Positions 1 through 15,287 of a stretch of 64,000 bases of DNA are shown here, piece after piece; within the stretch, counting starts at the first letter, position 1; each line of letters starts with the position of its first letter. Below the pieces are notes generated by a model. The model worked only from the letters and a program-made list of their open reading frames with translations, was not told the DNA's origin and searched no databases. The DNA lies in assembly GCF_022369515.1 (NCBI RefSeq), contig NZ_CP059724.1, positions 930,001-994,000 of the forward strand, in the 5' to 3' direction. The translations under genes and the position numbers were made by a program. This DNA comes from Paenibacillus sp. 19GGS1-52. GTDB lineage: Bacteria > Bacillota > Bacilli > Paenibacillales > Paenibacillaceae.

Positions 1-54
1 GACGCAGCAACTGAAATATGATTAGTAGTTTATTTAGAGAGGAGCATGGTACAC

Positions 55-2412
55 ATGCAACCTGTTAACATACAAGAGGCCGTAAGCCGGCTCAATCCCC
101 CGCAGCGGCAAGCTGTCGAAGCCACCGAAGGTCCATTGCTAATTATGGCCGGAGCGGGCAGCGGCAAGACGAGAGTCCTAACCCACCGCATCGCTTGGTT
201 GATCGCGAATCGAAAGGCACCACCGTGGGCGATTCTCGCGATTACATTTACGAATAAAGCAGCTCGGGAGATGCAGGAGCGTGTATCCAAGCTGGTCGGG
301 CCTGAGGGCAGGGATATTTGGGTATCTACCTTCCACTCTATGTGCGTACGTATTTTGCGGAAGGATATCGAGCGGATCGGGTTTACCTCCAATTTCTCAA
401 TTCTGGATTCAACAGATCAGTTATCCGTTATCCGCAATTGTATGAAGGACCTGAATATCGATACGAAAAAATTTGAGCCAAAGGCTGTGCAGGCGGTTAT
501 CAGCGCATCCAAGAATGAGCTTATCACTCCGGCACAATATGAGCAGAAGGTCGGCGATTATTTTGAAGGCCTGATTGCCAAAGTGTACGCGCTATACCAA
601 AAAAAGCTAAGATTCAACAATTCGCTGGATTTTGACGATCTGATTATGAAGACTATCCAATTGTTCGATGAAGTACCAGAAGTACTGGACTTCTATCAGA
701 AGAAATTCAAATACATTCATGTCGATGAGTATCAGGATACGAATAGAGCCCAATATATGCTGTGCAAGATGCTGGCTGAAGGCCATCATCGTATTTGCGT
801 CGTAGGCGATAGTGACCAGTCGATTTATCGCTGGCGCGGAGCGGATATTACGAACATACTTAATTTCGAACAGGATTATCCTGAAGCCAAGACCATTTTA
901 CTGGAGCAGAACTATCGTTCAACTTCCAATATTCTGAATGCGGCTAATGGGGTTATCGCGCTGAATACCGGCCGTAAGCCGAAGAAGCTGTGGACAGACT
1001 CTGAGGAAGGCCAGAAGATCAAGGTGTACCGGGCGGATTCGGAGCATGATGAAGGGTATTTTGTAACTGGAGAGATTAGTAAAAGTGTCAAAAAAGGCCA
1101 GGCCTATCAGAATCACGCGATTCTGTATCGTACTAATGCTCAGTCGCGCGTAATCGAGGAAATTCTGATCAAATCGGATATTCCCTACCAGATCGTGGGC
1201 GGCATCAAGTTCTACGATCGCAAAGAAATCAAGGACATTCTGGGTTACCTACGGTTGTTGTCCAATCCCGATGACGATATCAGCTTGACGCGCATTATCA
1301 ATGTTCCTAAGCGGGGTCTTGGCGATACAACAGTTGGCAAGCTAGCCGCGGCGGCTGGTGAACGAGGCATTTCGATCTTCCGATTGCTGCAAACGGTGGA
1401 TGATCTCGGTTTTGCGGGACGGACACGGAATACGCTGGTGGAGTTCTACGATATGATTGAAGCCTTGCACCGCATGGTGGAATTTCTGTCCGTGACCGAA
1501 CTGACGGAGAAAATACTGGAGCTCTCCCAATATCGACTGGAGCTGCAAAATGAGAACACGCTCGAATCCCGTTCCCGGCTGGAGAATATCGATGAGTTTC
1601 TGTCCGTGACCATGGAATTCGAGAAAAATAATGAGGACAAGTCGCTGGTCTCCTTCCTTACAGATCTGGCGCTCATCGCCGACATCGACAGTGTGAACGA
1701 CGATGAAGAGGATCGCAGCGATGCTGTAGTACTGATGACGATGCATAGTGCGAAGGGGCTGGAGTTCCCAACGGTATTTATCGTTGGGATGGAGGAAGGC
1801 GTGTTCCCGCACAGCCGCGCCTTTCAGGATAACGACGAGCTGGAGGAAGAGCGACGGCTCGCGTATGTGGGCATCACCCGCGCTGAGAAACAATTGTTTC
1901 TCTCTTGTGCAAGGGTGCGTACACTGTTCGGACGGACGAATGCCAATCCGCCGTCCCGTTTTCTGGAGGAGATTCCGGAGGAGCTGAAGGAAGATACCGA
2001 CATGAAATCAGACCGCTTCCGGCGCGGAGGCGCGGAGGTAGGCGGTGCCTATGGCGGCCGCGGCTTCAGTGGCGGCGGCCGAGGGAACTTTGGCGGCCAA
2101 GGCGGGGCCGCAGGGGCAATGCCAGCAGGCGGCGTGCGCGCCGGTTCTGGCGGAAGCACCGCATCAGCGGCGCCGGGGCAGGGCCGCGTGGTCGTGACCA
2201 CCGGTGCGCAGCGCGCTCCCGGTGCGGCGGATGCAGCAGCATCCGGCGAATACAAGGCCAGTGACAAGGTATCCCACGGCAAATGGGGCATTGGTACGGT
2301 AGTGTCCGTGAAAGGCAGCGGCAACGATACGGAGCTGCAGATTGCCTTTCCAGCACCTGTTGGTGTGAAGCGTCTCTTAGCGGGTTTTGCACCGATTACC
2401 AAAGTCGAATAA
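55..2412 (+). CDS. pcrA: ATP-dependent DNA helicase PcrA (UvrD/Rep family)
   Basis: Superfamily 1A 3'-5' helicase acting in nucleotide excision repair, plasmid rolling-circle replication and removal of RNA polymerase or RecA from DNA. The 785-residue protein shows the Q motif and Walker A (AGAGSGKT, residues 32-39), the Walker B region VDEYQDTN, and QNYRS. I chose ATG 55 because GGAG at 41-44 lies 10 nt upstream; the in-frame ATG at 46 sits one base from that site. A long Gly/Ala-rich linker (about residues 655-730) separates the motor from a C-terminal Tudor-like module ([17 protein letters not shown]), which in this family contacts RNA polymerase. ligA follows in the same direction, as in Bacillus. 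Confidence 0.96.
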   Translation: MQPVNIQEAVSRLNPPQRQAVEATEGPLLIMAGAGSGKTRVLTHRIAWLIANRKAPPWAILAITFTNKAAREMQERVSKLVGPEGRDIWVSTFHSMCVRILRKDIERIGFTSNFSILDSTDQLSVIRNCMKDLNIDTKKFEPKAVQAVISASKNELITPAQYEQKVGDYFEGLIAKVYALYQKKLRFNNSLDFDDLIMKTIQLFDEVPEVLDFYQKKFKYIHVDEYQDTNRAQYMLCKMLAEGHHRICVVGDSDQSIYRWRGADITNILNFEQDYPEAKTILLEQNYRSTSNILNAANGVIALNTGRKPKKLWTDSEEGQKIKVYRADSEHDEGYFVTGEISKSVKKGQAYQNHAILYRTNAQSRVIEEILIKSDIPYQIVGGIKFYDRKEIKDILGYLRLLSNPDDDISLTRIINVPKRGLGDTTVGKLAAAAGERGISIFRLLQTVDDLGFAGRTRNTLVEFYDMIEALHRMVEFLSVTELTEKILELSQYRLELQNENTLESRSRLENIDEFLSVTMEFEKNNEDKSLVSFLTDLALIADIDSVNDDEEDRSDAVVLMTMHSAKGLEFPTVFIVGMEEGVFPHSRAFQDNDELEEERRLAYVGITRAEKQLFLSCARVRTLFGRTNANPPSRFLEEIPEELKEDTDMKSDRFRRGGAEVGGAYGGRGFSGGGRGNFGGQGGAAGAMPAGGVRAGSGGSTASAAPGQGRVVVTTGAQRAPGAADAAASGEYKASDKVSHGKWGIGTVVSVKGSGNDTELQIAFPAPVGVKRLLAGFAPITKVE

Positions 2413-2442
2413 TGGGTCTGCGATTACCGAATATGTTTTTGA

Positions 2443-4500
<2,058 letters not shown>

Positions 4501-4535
4501 ACAAACAAGGTATGGAATATTAAATATCGCAAGCA

Positions 4536-4577
4536 AAAAGCCCGTTCTCTTCGTCTATATGAAGAAGGCGGGCTTTT
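4536..4577. terminator. Bidirectional terminator between ligA and the molybdoenzyme gene
   Basis: Inverted repeat with arms AAAAGCCCG (4536-4544) and CGGGCTTTT (4569-4577), plus inner pairing TCTTC/GAAGA. A-rich and T-rich flanks on the two sides suit the convergent genes ligA (+) and the molybdoenzyme gene (-). Confidence 0.75.
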
Positions 4578-4627
4578 CATTTATTCTCAAATTTTAACGT
4601 CAAGTGGTTGTGACTGCAGATCTTCTG

Positions 4628-5899
4628 TTACACTTTATTTGCACCAGGTAACCAAGCATCTGTATCATAGCCCCGCTGCTCCCAATAACCGACATGCTCC
4701 TCTTGGATCAGTTCAATCCGGTTCAGCCATTTTACCGACTTATAAGCATACATTTGTGGGGTGACAAGACGTACTGGGCCGCCGAGTTGATTCGAGATTG
4801 GCTTGCCATCATGCATCACAGCAACCATAACATCTTCCATGCGAGCTTGAGCTATGGTTAGGGAGTCCGTATAGACTCCATCGCCGGAGTATAGCTTGAC
4901 GGTTGCGGCTTGATTCTGAACACCTGCCATGTCCATCAGCTTGGAGAGAGGTATACCCTCCCATGTATTTTTGTAGACGGACCAGCCGGTGACACAGTGG
5001 AAATCACTTACTTGAACTTCGCGCTGTAATGCCACGAATTGCTCCCAATTCCAGCTTAGCTTCTTGTCGACTAGACCGTCGATGGTAAAGGACCAGTTGG
5101 AGTTATCAAAAGAAGGAATATCCGTTACAGTATATACCCTGAAGCTGCCTTCTGCGCCTCCGCCGATGGGTGGAGCAGACTGTGGTTGTGGGACAGGGTC
5201 GGGAAGCAGGGAGTTGGCATTGTTAGCTGCATATTCTTCCGTACTCGGAAGCTGAAAAGCTCTTCCCATCCAACGGACAAAGGTTGGTCCTAAAGTTACT
5301 GCTATTCCTGCTCCAACAGCGATTTTAATAAAGCCACGGCGTGAGTAGACAGGCTGGGGTCTGGAAGGTGGAGTGGAGTTTCCGTTTACACCTTTGAGGG
5401 TCTCTCCGGTGACATTCTTTTCGGAGGTGATAGACCGTTTTTGCGGCTCTTTCAGCCATTTGGTTCTGGTGATGGAGTGGTAGATGATAACAGGAAGTCC
5501 GACCCAAGTCAGAAGATCATGGACAAATAGCGCAGCGTTGGAAGCTCTTGGCCCGGTTAGTCTGAATTGCCAGAGCACAATGCCGGATACAATCCAACCT
5601 ACCAGTAGTACAAGCACAAATATTACGTTGGCTTTTTGCGAAGTTTTCCCTTTTAGCCTGCGCCAGTGCTTGGCTGCCAGCAGCAGATAATAGACTACCG
5701 GAATAAGCAGAACTAGTCCAAAATAAATATGAGCCCATTTTAGCCATACCCGTCCTTCACCCAGCAGTTCACGCCAGAAGCCTCCCAACAGCAATAAACC
5801 ACTTAAAGCCAGGAATAGAACTAGCCATGCATTCCACATATGAATAGAGACCAATTTTTTTCCATAGCCTCTACGGAGCCGCTCTAATCCTTTTTTCAT
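4628..5899 (-). CDS. Cytochrome b-like membrane domain fused to sulfite-oxidase-type molybdopterin oxidoreductase
   Basis: 423 residues in two parts. Residues 1-150 form four hydrophobic helices with histidines at H20, H57, H127 and H141, as in di-heme cytochrome b modules. After a hydrophilic linker comes a perfect twin-arginine motif (SRRGFIK, residues 186-192) plus a fifth hydrophobic segment, then a sulfite-oxidase/MsrP-type molybdopterin domain. C302 in SDFHCVTGWS is the expected molybdenum ligand. I infer an extracytoplasmic molybdoenzyme exchanging electrons with the membrane quinone pool through its own heme domain. The substrate is unknown; MsrP homologues reduce methionine sulfoxides. 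The ATG is preceded by GGAGG on the minus strand. Confidence 0.85.
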   Translation of the reverse strand: MKKGLERLRRGYGKKLVSIHMWNAWLVLFLALSGLLLLGGFWRELLGEGRVWLKWAHIYFGLVLLIPVVYYLLLAAKHWRRLKGKTSQKANVIFVLVLLVGWIVSGIVLWQFRLTGPRASNAALFVHDLLTWVGLPVIIYHSITRTKWLKEPQKRSITSEKNVTGETLKGVNGNSTPPSRPQPVYSRRGFIKIAVGAGIAVTLGPTFVRWMGRAFQLPSTEEYAANNANSLLPDPVPQPQSAPPIGGGAEGSFRVYTVTDIPSFDNSNWSFTIDGLVDKKLSWNWEQFVALQREVQVSDFHCVTGWSVYKNTWEGIPLSKLMDMAGVQNQAATVKLYSGDGVYTDSLTIAQARMEDVMVAVMHDGKPISNQLGGPVRLVTPQMYAYKSVKWLNRIELIQEEHVGYWEQRGYDTDAWLPGANKV

Positions 5900-5992
5900 C
5901 TGTTATTCCTCCTCTCCTACTCGAACTATGAAGATCATTTAAGTTTTAACTAATTGTACAGCAAAAATTGGCCGTTGAATAATATCTTCTAA

Positions 5993-7249
5993 TTAATCAG
6001 CTGCCCAGCCCTCCAGCTTCTTGTCACTAGGAAGTCGCAGCGCAAGCAAGCCAAGAAGTGGGAGGAAGCCGCAGGCCACGAATACCTTCGAGATGCCAAT
6101 GTAGTCAATGAGATTGCCGATGACCAGCGAACCAATCCCTCCAAGTCCAAAAGCCAGACCTGTAATAAGACCGGAAACGGTACCAATGTTACCGGGATAA
6201 AGCATCTGTGCGTAGATAACGGTAACTGAGAAGCTGGACAAAAGTACGAAACCACCGATCAGCAGTAGAACAGCAGCCCAGAATGGATTGACAAAAGGCA
6301 GAGCCAACGCGAACGGTACAGTACCCACCATGGAGATCAGGATGAGGTTTCGTCGTCCGAAACGGTCGGCAAGTGGGCCGCCAAAAAAAGTCCCCACAGC
6401 CCCCGCCGCCAGATACATGAAAATATAGATTTGGGCGTCATCCAGGTTCATGTTGTATTGATCCATTAAGTAGAAGCTATAATAACTTCCTATAGATGCG
6501 CCATACCAAGACCGCACAAAGACGAGAAAAACGAGAATAATAGTTGCACTCAGAATACTTTTGCTACGGGCAGCATCGAGTTTATGCGTAGTCGATTTTT
6601 TACGGAAGGTATAGCCCGAATCCAACATTTGACGATACCAGCGTGCGACATAGGTTTGAACAGCGATTCCGGCAGCAGCAACTAAAGTAAAGCCCAATGC
6701 CCCGATTTGTCCATAAGGAATGAAGATCCATTTCATCAGAAGGGGACCGAGGGATTGTCCAGCATTACCACCCACCTGAAAGATAGATTGAGAAAGTCCC
6801 TTCCGCAAGCCTGCAGCCATATGAGCGACACGCATACCTTCTGGATGGAAAGCAGCAGAGCCGAATCCGACAAGCATGACCGAGAAGATCACCAATATGT
6901 AATTGTCGGCAAAAGCCAAGAGCAGCACTCCCGCGAAGGTGCAACACATACCTAGTGGCAGTAAAATAGGACGGGGTTTGCGGTCTGCAGCATAACCGAT
7001 CACAGGTTGGATCACTGAGGATGTCATATTTAGGGCAAAAGAAATCCACCCGATCTGGGCATAGCTGAGCAGCAGATTGTTTTTAAGAATAGGAAACATC
7101 GCGGGGATCAACGCCTGAATAGAATCATTAAATAGATGAACAAAACTTACTGCCAGCAAAATGCGATATATAGTAGTCTGCTGTAAATTACGCTGTTCCT
7201 GATCTACTCCACTTAAATGAGATGTAGTGGGGCTCGAATTATTTTTCAT
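5993..7249 (-). CDS. fsr: MFS exporter, fosmidomycin-resistance (Fsr) type
   Basis: A 418-residue, roughly 12-helix major facilitator protein. The segment FHPEGMRVAHMA followed by GLSQSIFQVGGNAGQSLGPL is the signature of the Fsr branch, which exports fosmidomycin, an inhibitor of DXP reductoisomerase in the MEP isoprenoid pathway. A MFS motif A-like loop (GPLADRFGRRN) lies in the second half. The gene runs minus and ends 93 bp before the molybdoenzyme gene; no terminator is seen between them. The call to the Fsr branch is by sequence recognition. The physiological substrate here is not shown. Confidence 0.8.
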   Translation of the reverse strand: MKNNSSPTTSHLSGVDQEQRNLQQTTIYRILLAVSFVHLFNDSIQALIPAMFPILKNNLLLSYAQIGWISFALNMTSSVIQPVIGYAADRKPRPILLPLGMCCTFAGVLLLAFADNYILVIFSVMLVGFGSAAFHPEGMRVAHMAAGLRKGLSQSIFQVGGNAGQSLGPLLMKWIFIPYGQIGALGFTLVAAAGIAVQTYVARWYRQMLDSGYTFRKKSTTHKLDAARSKSILSATIILVFLVFVRSWYGASIGSYYSFYLMDQYNMNLDDAQIYIFMYLAAGAVGTFFGGPLADRFGRRNLILISMVGTVPFALALPFVNPFWAAVLLLIGGFVLLSSFSVTVIYAQMLYPGNIGTVSGLITGLAFGLGGIGSLVIGNLIDYIGISKVFVACGFLPLLGLLALRLPSDKKLEGWAAD

Positions 7250-7479
7250 CTGAACTCCTCTCCGTACTGTTTATAGACTGCAATGAAATGAAATTACGAT
7301 AAACTCTATATACCCATATGTAAGGGAATATGGGAATCAATTTGTGCTGTATCAAGACTGTTTATACACCATGATATTTAATTTCAGAAAAAGGTTGCAA
7401 TCATCCAACCAACATGATATATTATCTCTTGTGCTTACGAGACATTGCATATACGAAACACAAGCAATGAAGAAATAAG

Positions 7480-7509
7480 TTGACAAGATATAAGTTAACA
7501 TGATATGAT
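7480..7509 (+). promoter_or_regulatory. rrn operon promoter
   Basis: Consensus -35 TTGACA (7480-7485), 18-bp spacer, -10 TATGAT (7504-7509). It sits about 140 bp before the 16S gene and is the only strong promoter I see in the 400-bp leader between fsr and 16S. Confidence 0.8.
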
Positions 7510-7554
7510 CTAATTCCTGTGCAAGAAACAAAGCATTCATTTGCCGGGAGCAAG

Positions 7555-7568
7555 TTCTTTGAAAACTG
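7555..7568 (+). promoter_or_regulatory. boxA-like antitermination element in rrn leader
   Basis: TTCTTTGAAAACTG resembles the conserved boxA region of Bacillaceae rrn leaders, bound by NusB-S10. A related block, CCTTGAAAACTGG, recurs before 23S at 9474-9486. Confidence 0.6.
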
Positions 7569-7649
7569 AACAAATGGAACGCGTTAATTTTTAAAAGATT
7601 CATTTAATGAATCGTCAGTTTCAAAATGAGCAATCGCTCTTTTCAATAC

Positions 7650-9210
<1,561 letters not shown>

Positions 9211-9307
9211 TGGAGAATCGTTTCCTGTAACGGAAACATTCGAACGGAAACGTAAGTTTCCAGATACACTAACGCGTATCCATTTGTTCGGTTTTGATGG
9301 AATTTGC

Positions 9308-9383
9308 GGGGCCATAGCTCAGCTGGGAGAGCGCCTGCCTTGCAAGCAGGAGGTCAGCGGTTCGATCCCGCTTGGCTCCACCA
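9308..9383 (+). tRNA. tRNA-Ala (UGC)
   Basis: 76 nt with encoded CCA. Acceptor arms GGGGCCA and TGGCTCC pair with one G-U; anticodon stem CCTGC/GCAGG encloses loop CTTGCAA with anticodon TGC; T loop is TTCGATC. It is the only tRNA in the 16S-23S spacer: the tRNA-Ile found with it in many Bacillus operons is absent. Confidence 0.97.
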
Positions 9384-9473
9384 ACAAACTTCATCAATTT
9401 AATATTTTTTTGACAACTTGCCAGAATATTTCCATCTCACATCCGTGATGTGGTTAATAATCTGAACCTTGAT

Positions 9474-9489
9474 CCTTGAAAACTGGATA
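9474..9489 (+). promoter_or_regulatory. boxA-like element before 23S
   Basis: CCTTGAAAACTGGATA matches the leader boxA-like block and is typical of the position just before 23S in Firmicute rrn operons. Confidence 0.5.
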
Positions 9490-9673
9490 CCGAAACGAAT
9501 TTGCGTTTTAGAACATTTTATCTGTCGCTTGTGTAAACGAGCGAAAGTGTATTATGGCTTAGCGAAGGTTTTCGATGGTGAAGCGACTTTTGGCTTTGAA
9601 TGACCTGCGAACGGAGTGATTCGGTAGCAACATTCAAAACAAGATGAGTGAACAAGCGAAACACCGGAGCATT

Positions 9674-12602
<2,929 letters not shown>

Positions 12603-12729
12603 CAAACAAGCAAGAACGCAGATTCGATTCGGATTCAGTTTTCAGGCGATTCAAGCCTGTATGTCTTTTCTAGTGTTGGTTATTTTCCTGAAGAAATTCG
12701 GGGAGCTAAGCGACCGGAAAAAACCAATT

Positions 12730-12798
12730 GTTTTGAAATTCATTCACACAGTTGTGATGAACCAAATTTCAAAACGCCAGCGCTTGTTACACAAGCGC
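12730..12798 (+). other. 23S-5S spacer processing stems
   Basis: Two hairpins in the spacer. One has arms GTTTTGAAATT (12730-12740) and AATTTCAAAAC (12765-12775). The second has arms GCGCTTGT (12780-12787) and ACAAGCGC (12791-12798), directly before 5S. They probably guide RNase III-type or RNase M5 processing, an inference from position. Confidence 0.55.
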
Positions 12799-12802
12799 AT
12801 GT

Positions 12803-12919
12803 TTGGTGGCGATAGCGGAGGGGTTCCACGCGTACCCATCCCGAACACGACCGTTAAGCCCTCCAGCGCCGATGGTACTTGGACCGAAGGGTCCTGGGAG
12901 AGTAGGACGTTGCCAAGCA
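12803..12919 (+). rRNA. rrf: 5S ribosomal RNA
   Basis: About 117 nt, from TTGGTGGCGATAGCGGAGG to GTTGCCAAGC, with the conserved CCGAACACG and GCGCCGATGGTA segments. Terminal stem TTGGTGGC/GTTGCCAA closes the molecule. It directly precedes the operon terminator; no tRNA genes follow. Confidence 0.96.
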
Positions 12920-12922
12920 CTT

Positions 12923-12960
12923 AAGACCATTGTTGATCTTTCAACAGTGGTCTTTTTGCG
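12923..12960 (+). terminator. rrn operon terminator
   Basis: 14-bp stem (AAGACCATTGTTGA with TCAACAGTGGTCTT, one G-U pair), four-base loop TCTT, followed by a T-rich run. Confidence 0.92.
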
Positions 12961-12972
12961 TCTTTTATAACC

Positions 12973-13237
12973 TGTGGAAATGTTGTGGATAGTTTTCAAG
13001 AAAGTACAGAAAACTTACTAACATGTGGATACAATCAATAATCAAATATTCCTCCCGATTTATATGAACAGAGGACATGTTTAGGTGTGTATGTCAAGAG
13101 AAACCTAAGTAATACACGGGTTTATGTGGATAGATACTGAAAAATGTGGATACATTGCTGGAAACGTGGATAACTAATTATTATTAGAGAACTGACAAAT
13201 TTAGTGTTTGAGGTTTCTGTGTAGAAGCTGTGGATAA
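12973..13237. promoter_or_regulatory. Cluster of DnaA-box-like sites downstream of rrn
   Basis: The intergenic stretch 12961-13338 holds six 9-mers equal to, or one base from, TGTGGATAA (reverse complement of the DnaA box TTATCCACA). They start at 12984 (TGTGGATAG), 13024 (TGTGGATAC), 13125 (TGTGGATAG), 13145 (TGTGGATAC), 13165 (CGTGGATAA) and 13229 (TGTGGATAA, perfect). A weaker TGTGGAAAT lies at 12973. All face the same way. Three are spaced exactly 20 bp apart and two others 40 bp. No gene is seen here. Bacillus subtilis carries DnaA-box clusters outside oriC that titrate DnaA; a similar role is my inference. Confidence 0.75.
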
Positions 13238-13338
13238 CTAAATAATATTTTGAAATTCAGTTATTGAATTAGCATACATGTACCCTCTCTTGTTATACTC
13301 ACCTTAGGTTGATTTCTTAAATTGATGAGGTGAGTTTA

Positions 13339-14511
13339 TTGGAGATTAGGCAGTTGAATTCTGAAGAATTCGAAACTAGTTTAAGCTTGTCCGAATATGC
13401 TTTTCAGTACAAGTTAGCAGGGGAGGATAAAGTCAAGGCCAAGAGTAGATTCAAGCCAGAACGAGTATGGGGTATTTTTGAGGATGGTCTTTTAGGTGCT
13501 AAGCTGACCCTGCTCCCACTGCAAGTATATATACAAGGGCGGGCAGTACTTATGGGGGGAATAGCCGGTGTAGCGACATGGCCAGAGAACCGCAGGCAAG
13601 GACTGGTAGCTAAGCTTCTATCCCATACACTGCAGACGATGAATGAAGCCGGACAGACGTTATCTTTTCTGCATCCCTTTCTTATTCCCTTTTATCGCAA
13701 GTTTGGGTGGGAGATTTATTGTGAATACAAGAAATATACGATTCCCATTGCTAAATTCCCATTAAAGGCAGAAATTGCAGGGAATATACGTCGTAATTTA
13801 TTTGATATTGAAATATTGGATGAGCTATATAGTCATTTTGCAGCCCAATATAACGGTACGCTAAAACGTGATAAGGACTGGTGGGAGCATGTGGTTCTGA
13901 ATCAGGACACGTTTAATGCTATTTTTTATTCACCGAAGGGCAATCCTGAAGGATACGTGCTGTATAAGATAGAGAAAAGTGAGTTAGTTATTAATGAATT
14001 TGTATTTATGAATGAGCAAGCTCGCCAAGGCTTATGGACGTTTCTTGCCAACCATGACTCCATGGTGACAGGAGCTTCTCTGAAGCGGGTTCCATCCGAT
14101 GATATTTTGCCCTTTTTGTTGCCGGATCCGCGGATTTCGCAGGAGAGTCATCCATATTTTATGGCGCGTATTGTTAATGCCAAGGCATTTGTAGAGAATT
14201 TTTCTTTTGTGGTACAAGGTGCTCAGCAGAAGCAGATCATCAATATTGAAGACAAATACGCTCCATGGAATGATGGGTTGTGGGAGTGGAGTATAACCTT
14301 AGAGGGGACTCCTACATTAATAAAAATTGATGGCGACAATATTGAGGCAGATCTTTCTTGCGATATCGGTACATTAACAGTGTTGTTGCTCGGCTATAAA
14401 CGCCCAGGTGAGCTGTCCCGCTTTGGGCGACTGACCGGAAATGAAGCTGCAGTGCAATGGCTGGAGGGAATCATTCCGCAGGCTCAAACAAGCTTATTTG
14501 ATTTTTTCTAA
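13339..14511 (+). CDS. GNAT family N-acetyltransferase, Eis-like
   Basis: 390 residues matching the Eis architecture: two GNAT-fold regions followed by a C-terminal sterol-carrier-like domain. The acetyl-CoA loop reads GVATWPENRRQGLVAKLL, and the conserved FLHPFLIPFYRKFGWE follows it. Eis proteins acetylate amines, including aminoglycosides in mycobacteria; the substrate here is unknown. TTG 13339 sits five bases after GAGGTGA. An upstream in-frame GTG at 13330 overlaps that site, so I prefer TTG. The gene stands alone between the DnaA-box cluster and ctsR. Confidence 0.8.
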   Translation: MEIRQLNSEEFETSLSLSEYAFQYKLAGEDKVKAKSRFKPERVWGIFEDGLLGAKLTLLPLQVYIQGRAVLMGGIAGVATWPENRRQGLVAKLLSHTLQTMNEAGQTLSFLHPFLIPFYRKFGWEIYCEYKKYTIPIAKFPLKAEIAGNIRRNLFDIEILDELYSHFAAQYNGTLKRDKDWWEHVVLNQDTFNAIFYSPKGNPEGYVLYKIEKSELVINEFVFMNEQARQGLWTFLANHDSMVTGASLKRVPSDDILPFLLPDPRISQESHPYFMARIVNAKAFVENFSFVVQGAQQKQIINIEDKYAPWNDGLWEWSITLEGTPTLIKIDGDNIEADLSCDIGTLTVLLLGYKRPGELSRFGRLTGNEAAVQWLEGIIPQAQTSLFDFF

Positions 14512-14581
14512 AGGCTGGGGAGTTGTTTCATTCCGAATCCGAATACAATGAACATTAAAAGTAAAAAATAAGAGAACCCTC

Positions 14582-14609
14582 TTGGAATTGCTTGAGATTA
14601 TGTTATACT
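14582..14609 (+). promoter_or_regulatory. Promoter of the ctsR operon
   Basis: TTGGAA (14582-14587), 16-bp spacer, TATACT (14604-14609). The expected start point falls at or beside the CtsR operator. Confidence 0.7.
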
Positions 14610-14617
14610 ATTAAATA

Positions 14618-14634
14618 AGTCAAAGAAAGTCAAA
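14618..14634 (+). promoter_or_regulatory. CtsR operator (heptad direct repeat)
   Basis: AGTCAAAGAAAGTCAAA is a full match to the CtsR box, two RGTCAAA heptads separated by NAN. It overlaps the predicted transcription start of ctsR-mcsA-mcsB-clpC, so CtsR should repress its own operon until heat or protein stress. Confidence 0.92.
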
Positions 14635-14796
14635 GTCAACGCAGCCTGAAGTCAGTGCTCTTTAGAACTATCCATTCCCAAACTATTCAGTGCGATTCGC
14701 TTTACTGCTCTTGGATTAAGTTCTTTTGAGATCACCGCCGGATGGACGTTAAACAGCATGCGGTATTATAAAGTTGTAAACACTGGAGGATAAGTG

Positions 14797-15258
14797 ATGC
14801 GCAATATCTCCGATATTATTGAACAATATCTGAAGAATATTTTGCATGAAAGTCCCGAAGGTACGGTGGAGATTCAGCGTAATGACCTGGCGGATCAGTT
14901 CTCATGTGTACCGTCACAGATCAATTATGTCATTAGCACACGCTTTACTCTGGAAAAAGGCTACGTGGTGGAAAGTAAGCGCGGCGGCGGTGGATATATT
15001 CGTATTCAACGTTTTGAGTTGCCCCAAAATGTGGCTCTGTACGCGCATCTCAATCACACCATCGGAAGCGGAATTGATCAGAACACCGCTGAAGGGCTGA
15101 TCTATCAGCTTGAAGAAGCCTGCTTTCTATCCAAGCGAGAAGCATGCCTCATGCGAGCCGCTGTTTCCCGGGATTGCTTGACGCTCAAGCTACCGTACCG
15201 GGATGAGATTCGTGCCAAGCTTATGAAAGCTATGCTGATCTCTTTGTTAGGCAAATAA
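14797..15258 (+). CDS. ctsR: Transcriptional repressor CtsR
   Basis: Class III heat-shock repressor of clp genes in low-GC Gram-positives. The 153-residue protein has the CtsR winged helix-turn-helix (NDLADQFSCVPSQINYVIS) with the glycine-rich wing (KRGGGGYIRI) that acts as thermosensor in the family, and a C-terminal domain contacted by McsB. ATG 14797 lies 7 nt after GGAGG (14785-14789); a GTG three bases earlier is too close. First gene of the operon, downstream of its own operator. Confidence 0.96.
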   Translation: MRNISDIIEQYLKNILHESPEGTVEIQRNDLADQFSCVPSQINYVISTRFTLEKGYVVESKRGGGGYIRIQRFELPQNVALYAHLNHTIGSGIDQNTAEGLIYQLEEACFLSKREACLMRAAVSRDCLTLKLPYRDEIRAKLMKAMLISLLGK

Positions 15259-15287
15259 TTGTCAACCATAAGGGAGGGACTCCGCTT

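Noticed and set aside
1905..2402. Several frames opposite or offset in the GC-rich end of pcrA
   Set aside because: GC-rich repeats keep other frames open by chance; the coded PcrA tail is recognisable in the main frame.
7352..7603. 83-codon minus-strand frame in the rrn leader
   Set aside because: It covers the rrn promoter and boxA; no family resemblance.
12961..13338. The chromosomal replication origin
   Set aside because: The DnaA-box cluster is origin-like, but dnaA, dnaN and other flanking origin genes are absent, and the surrounding genes are those usually some distance from oriC.
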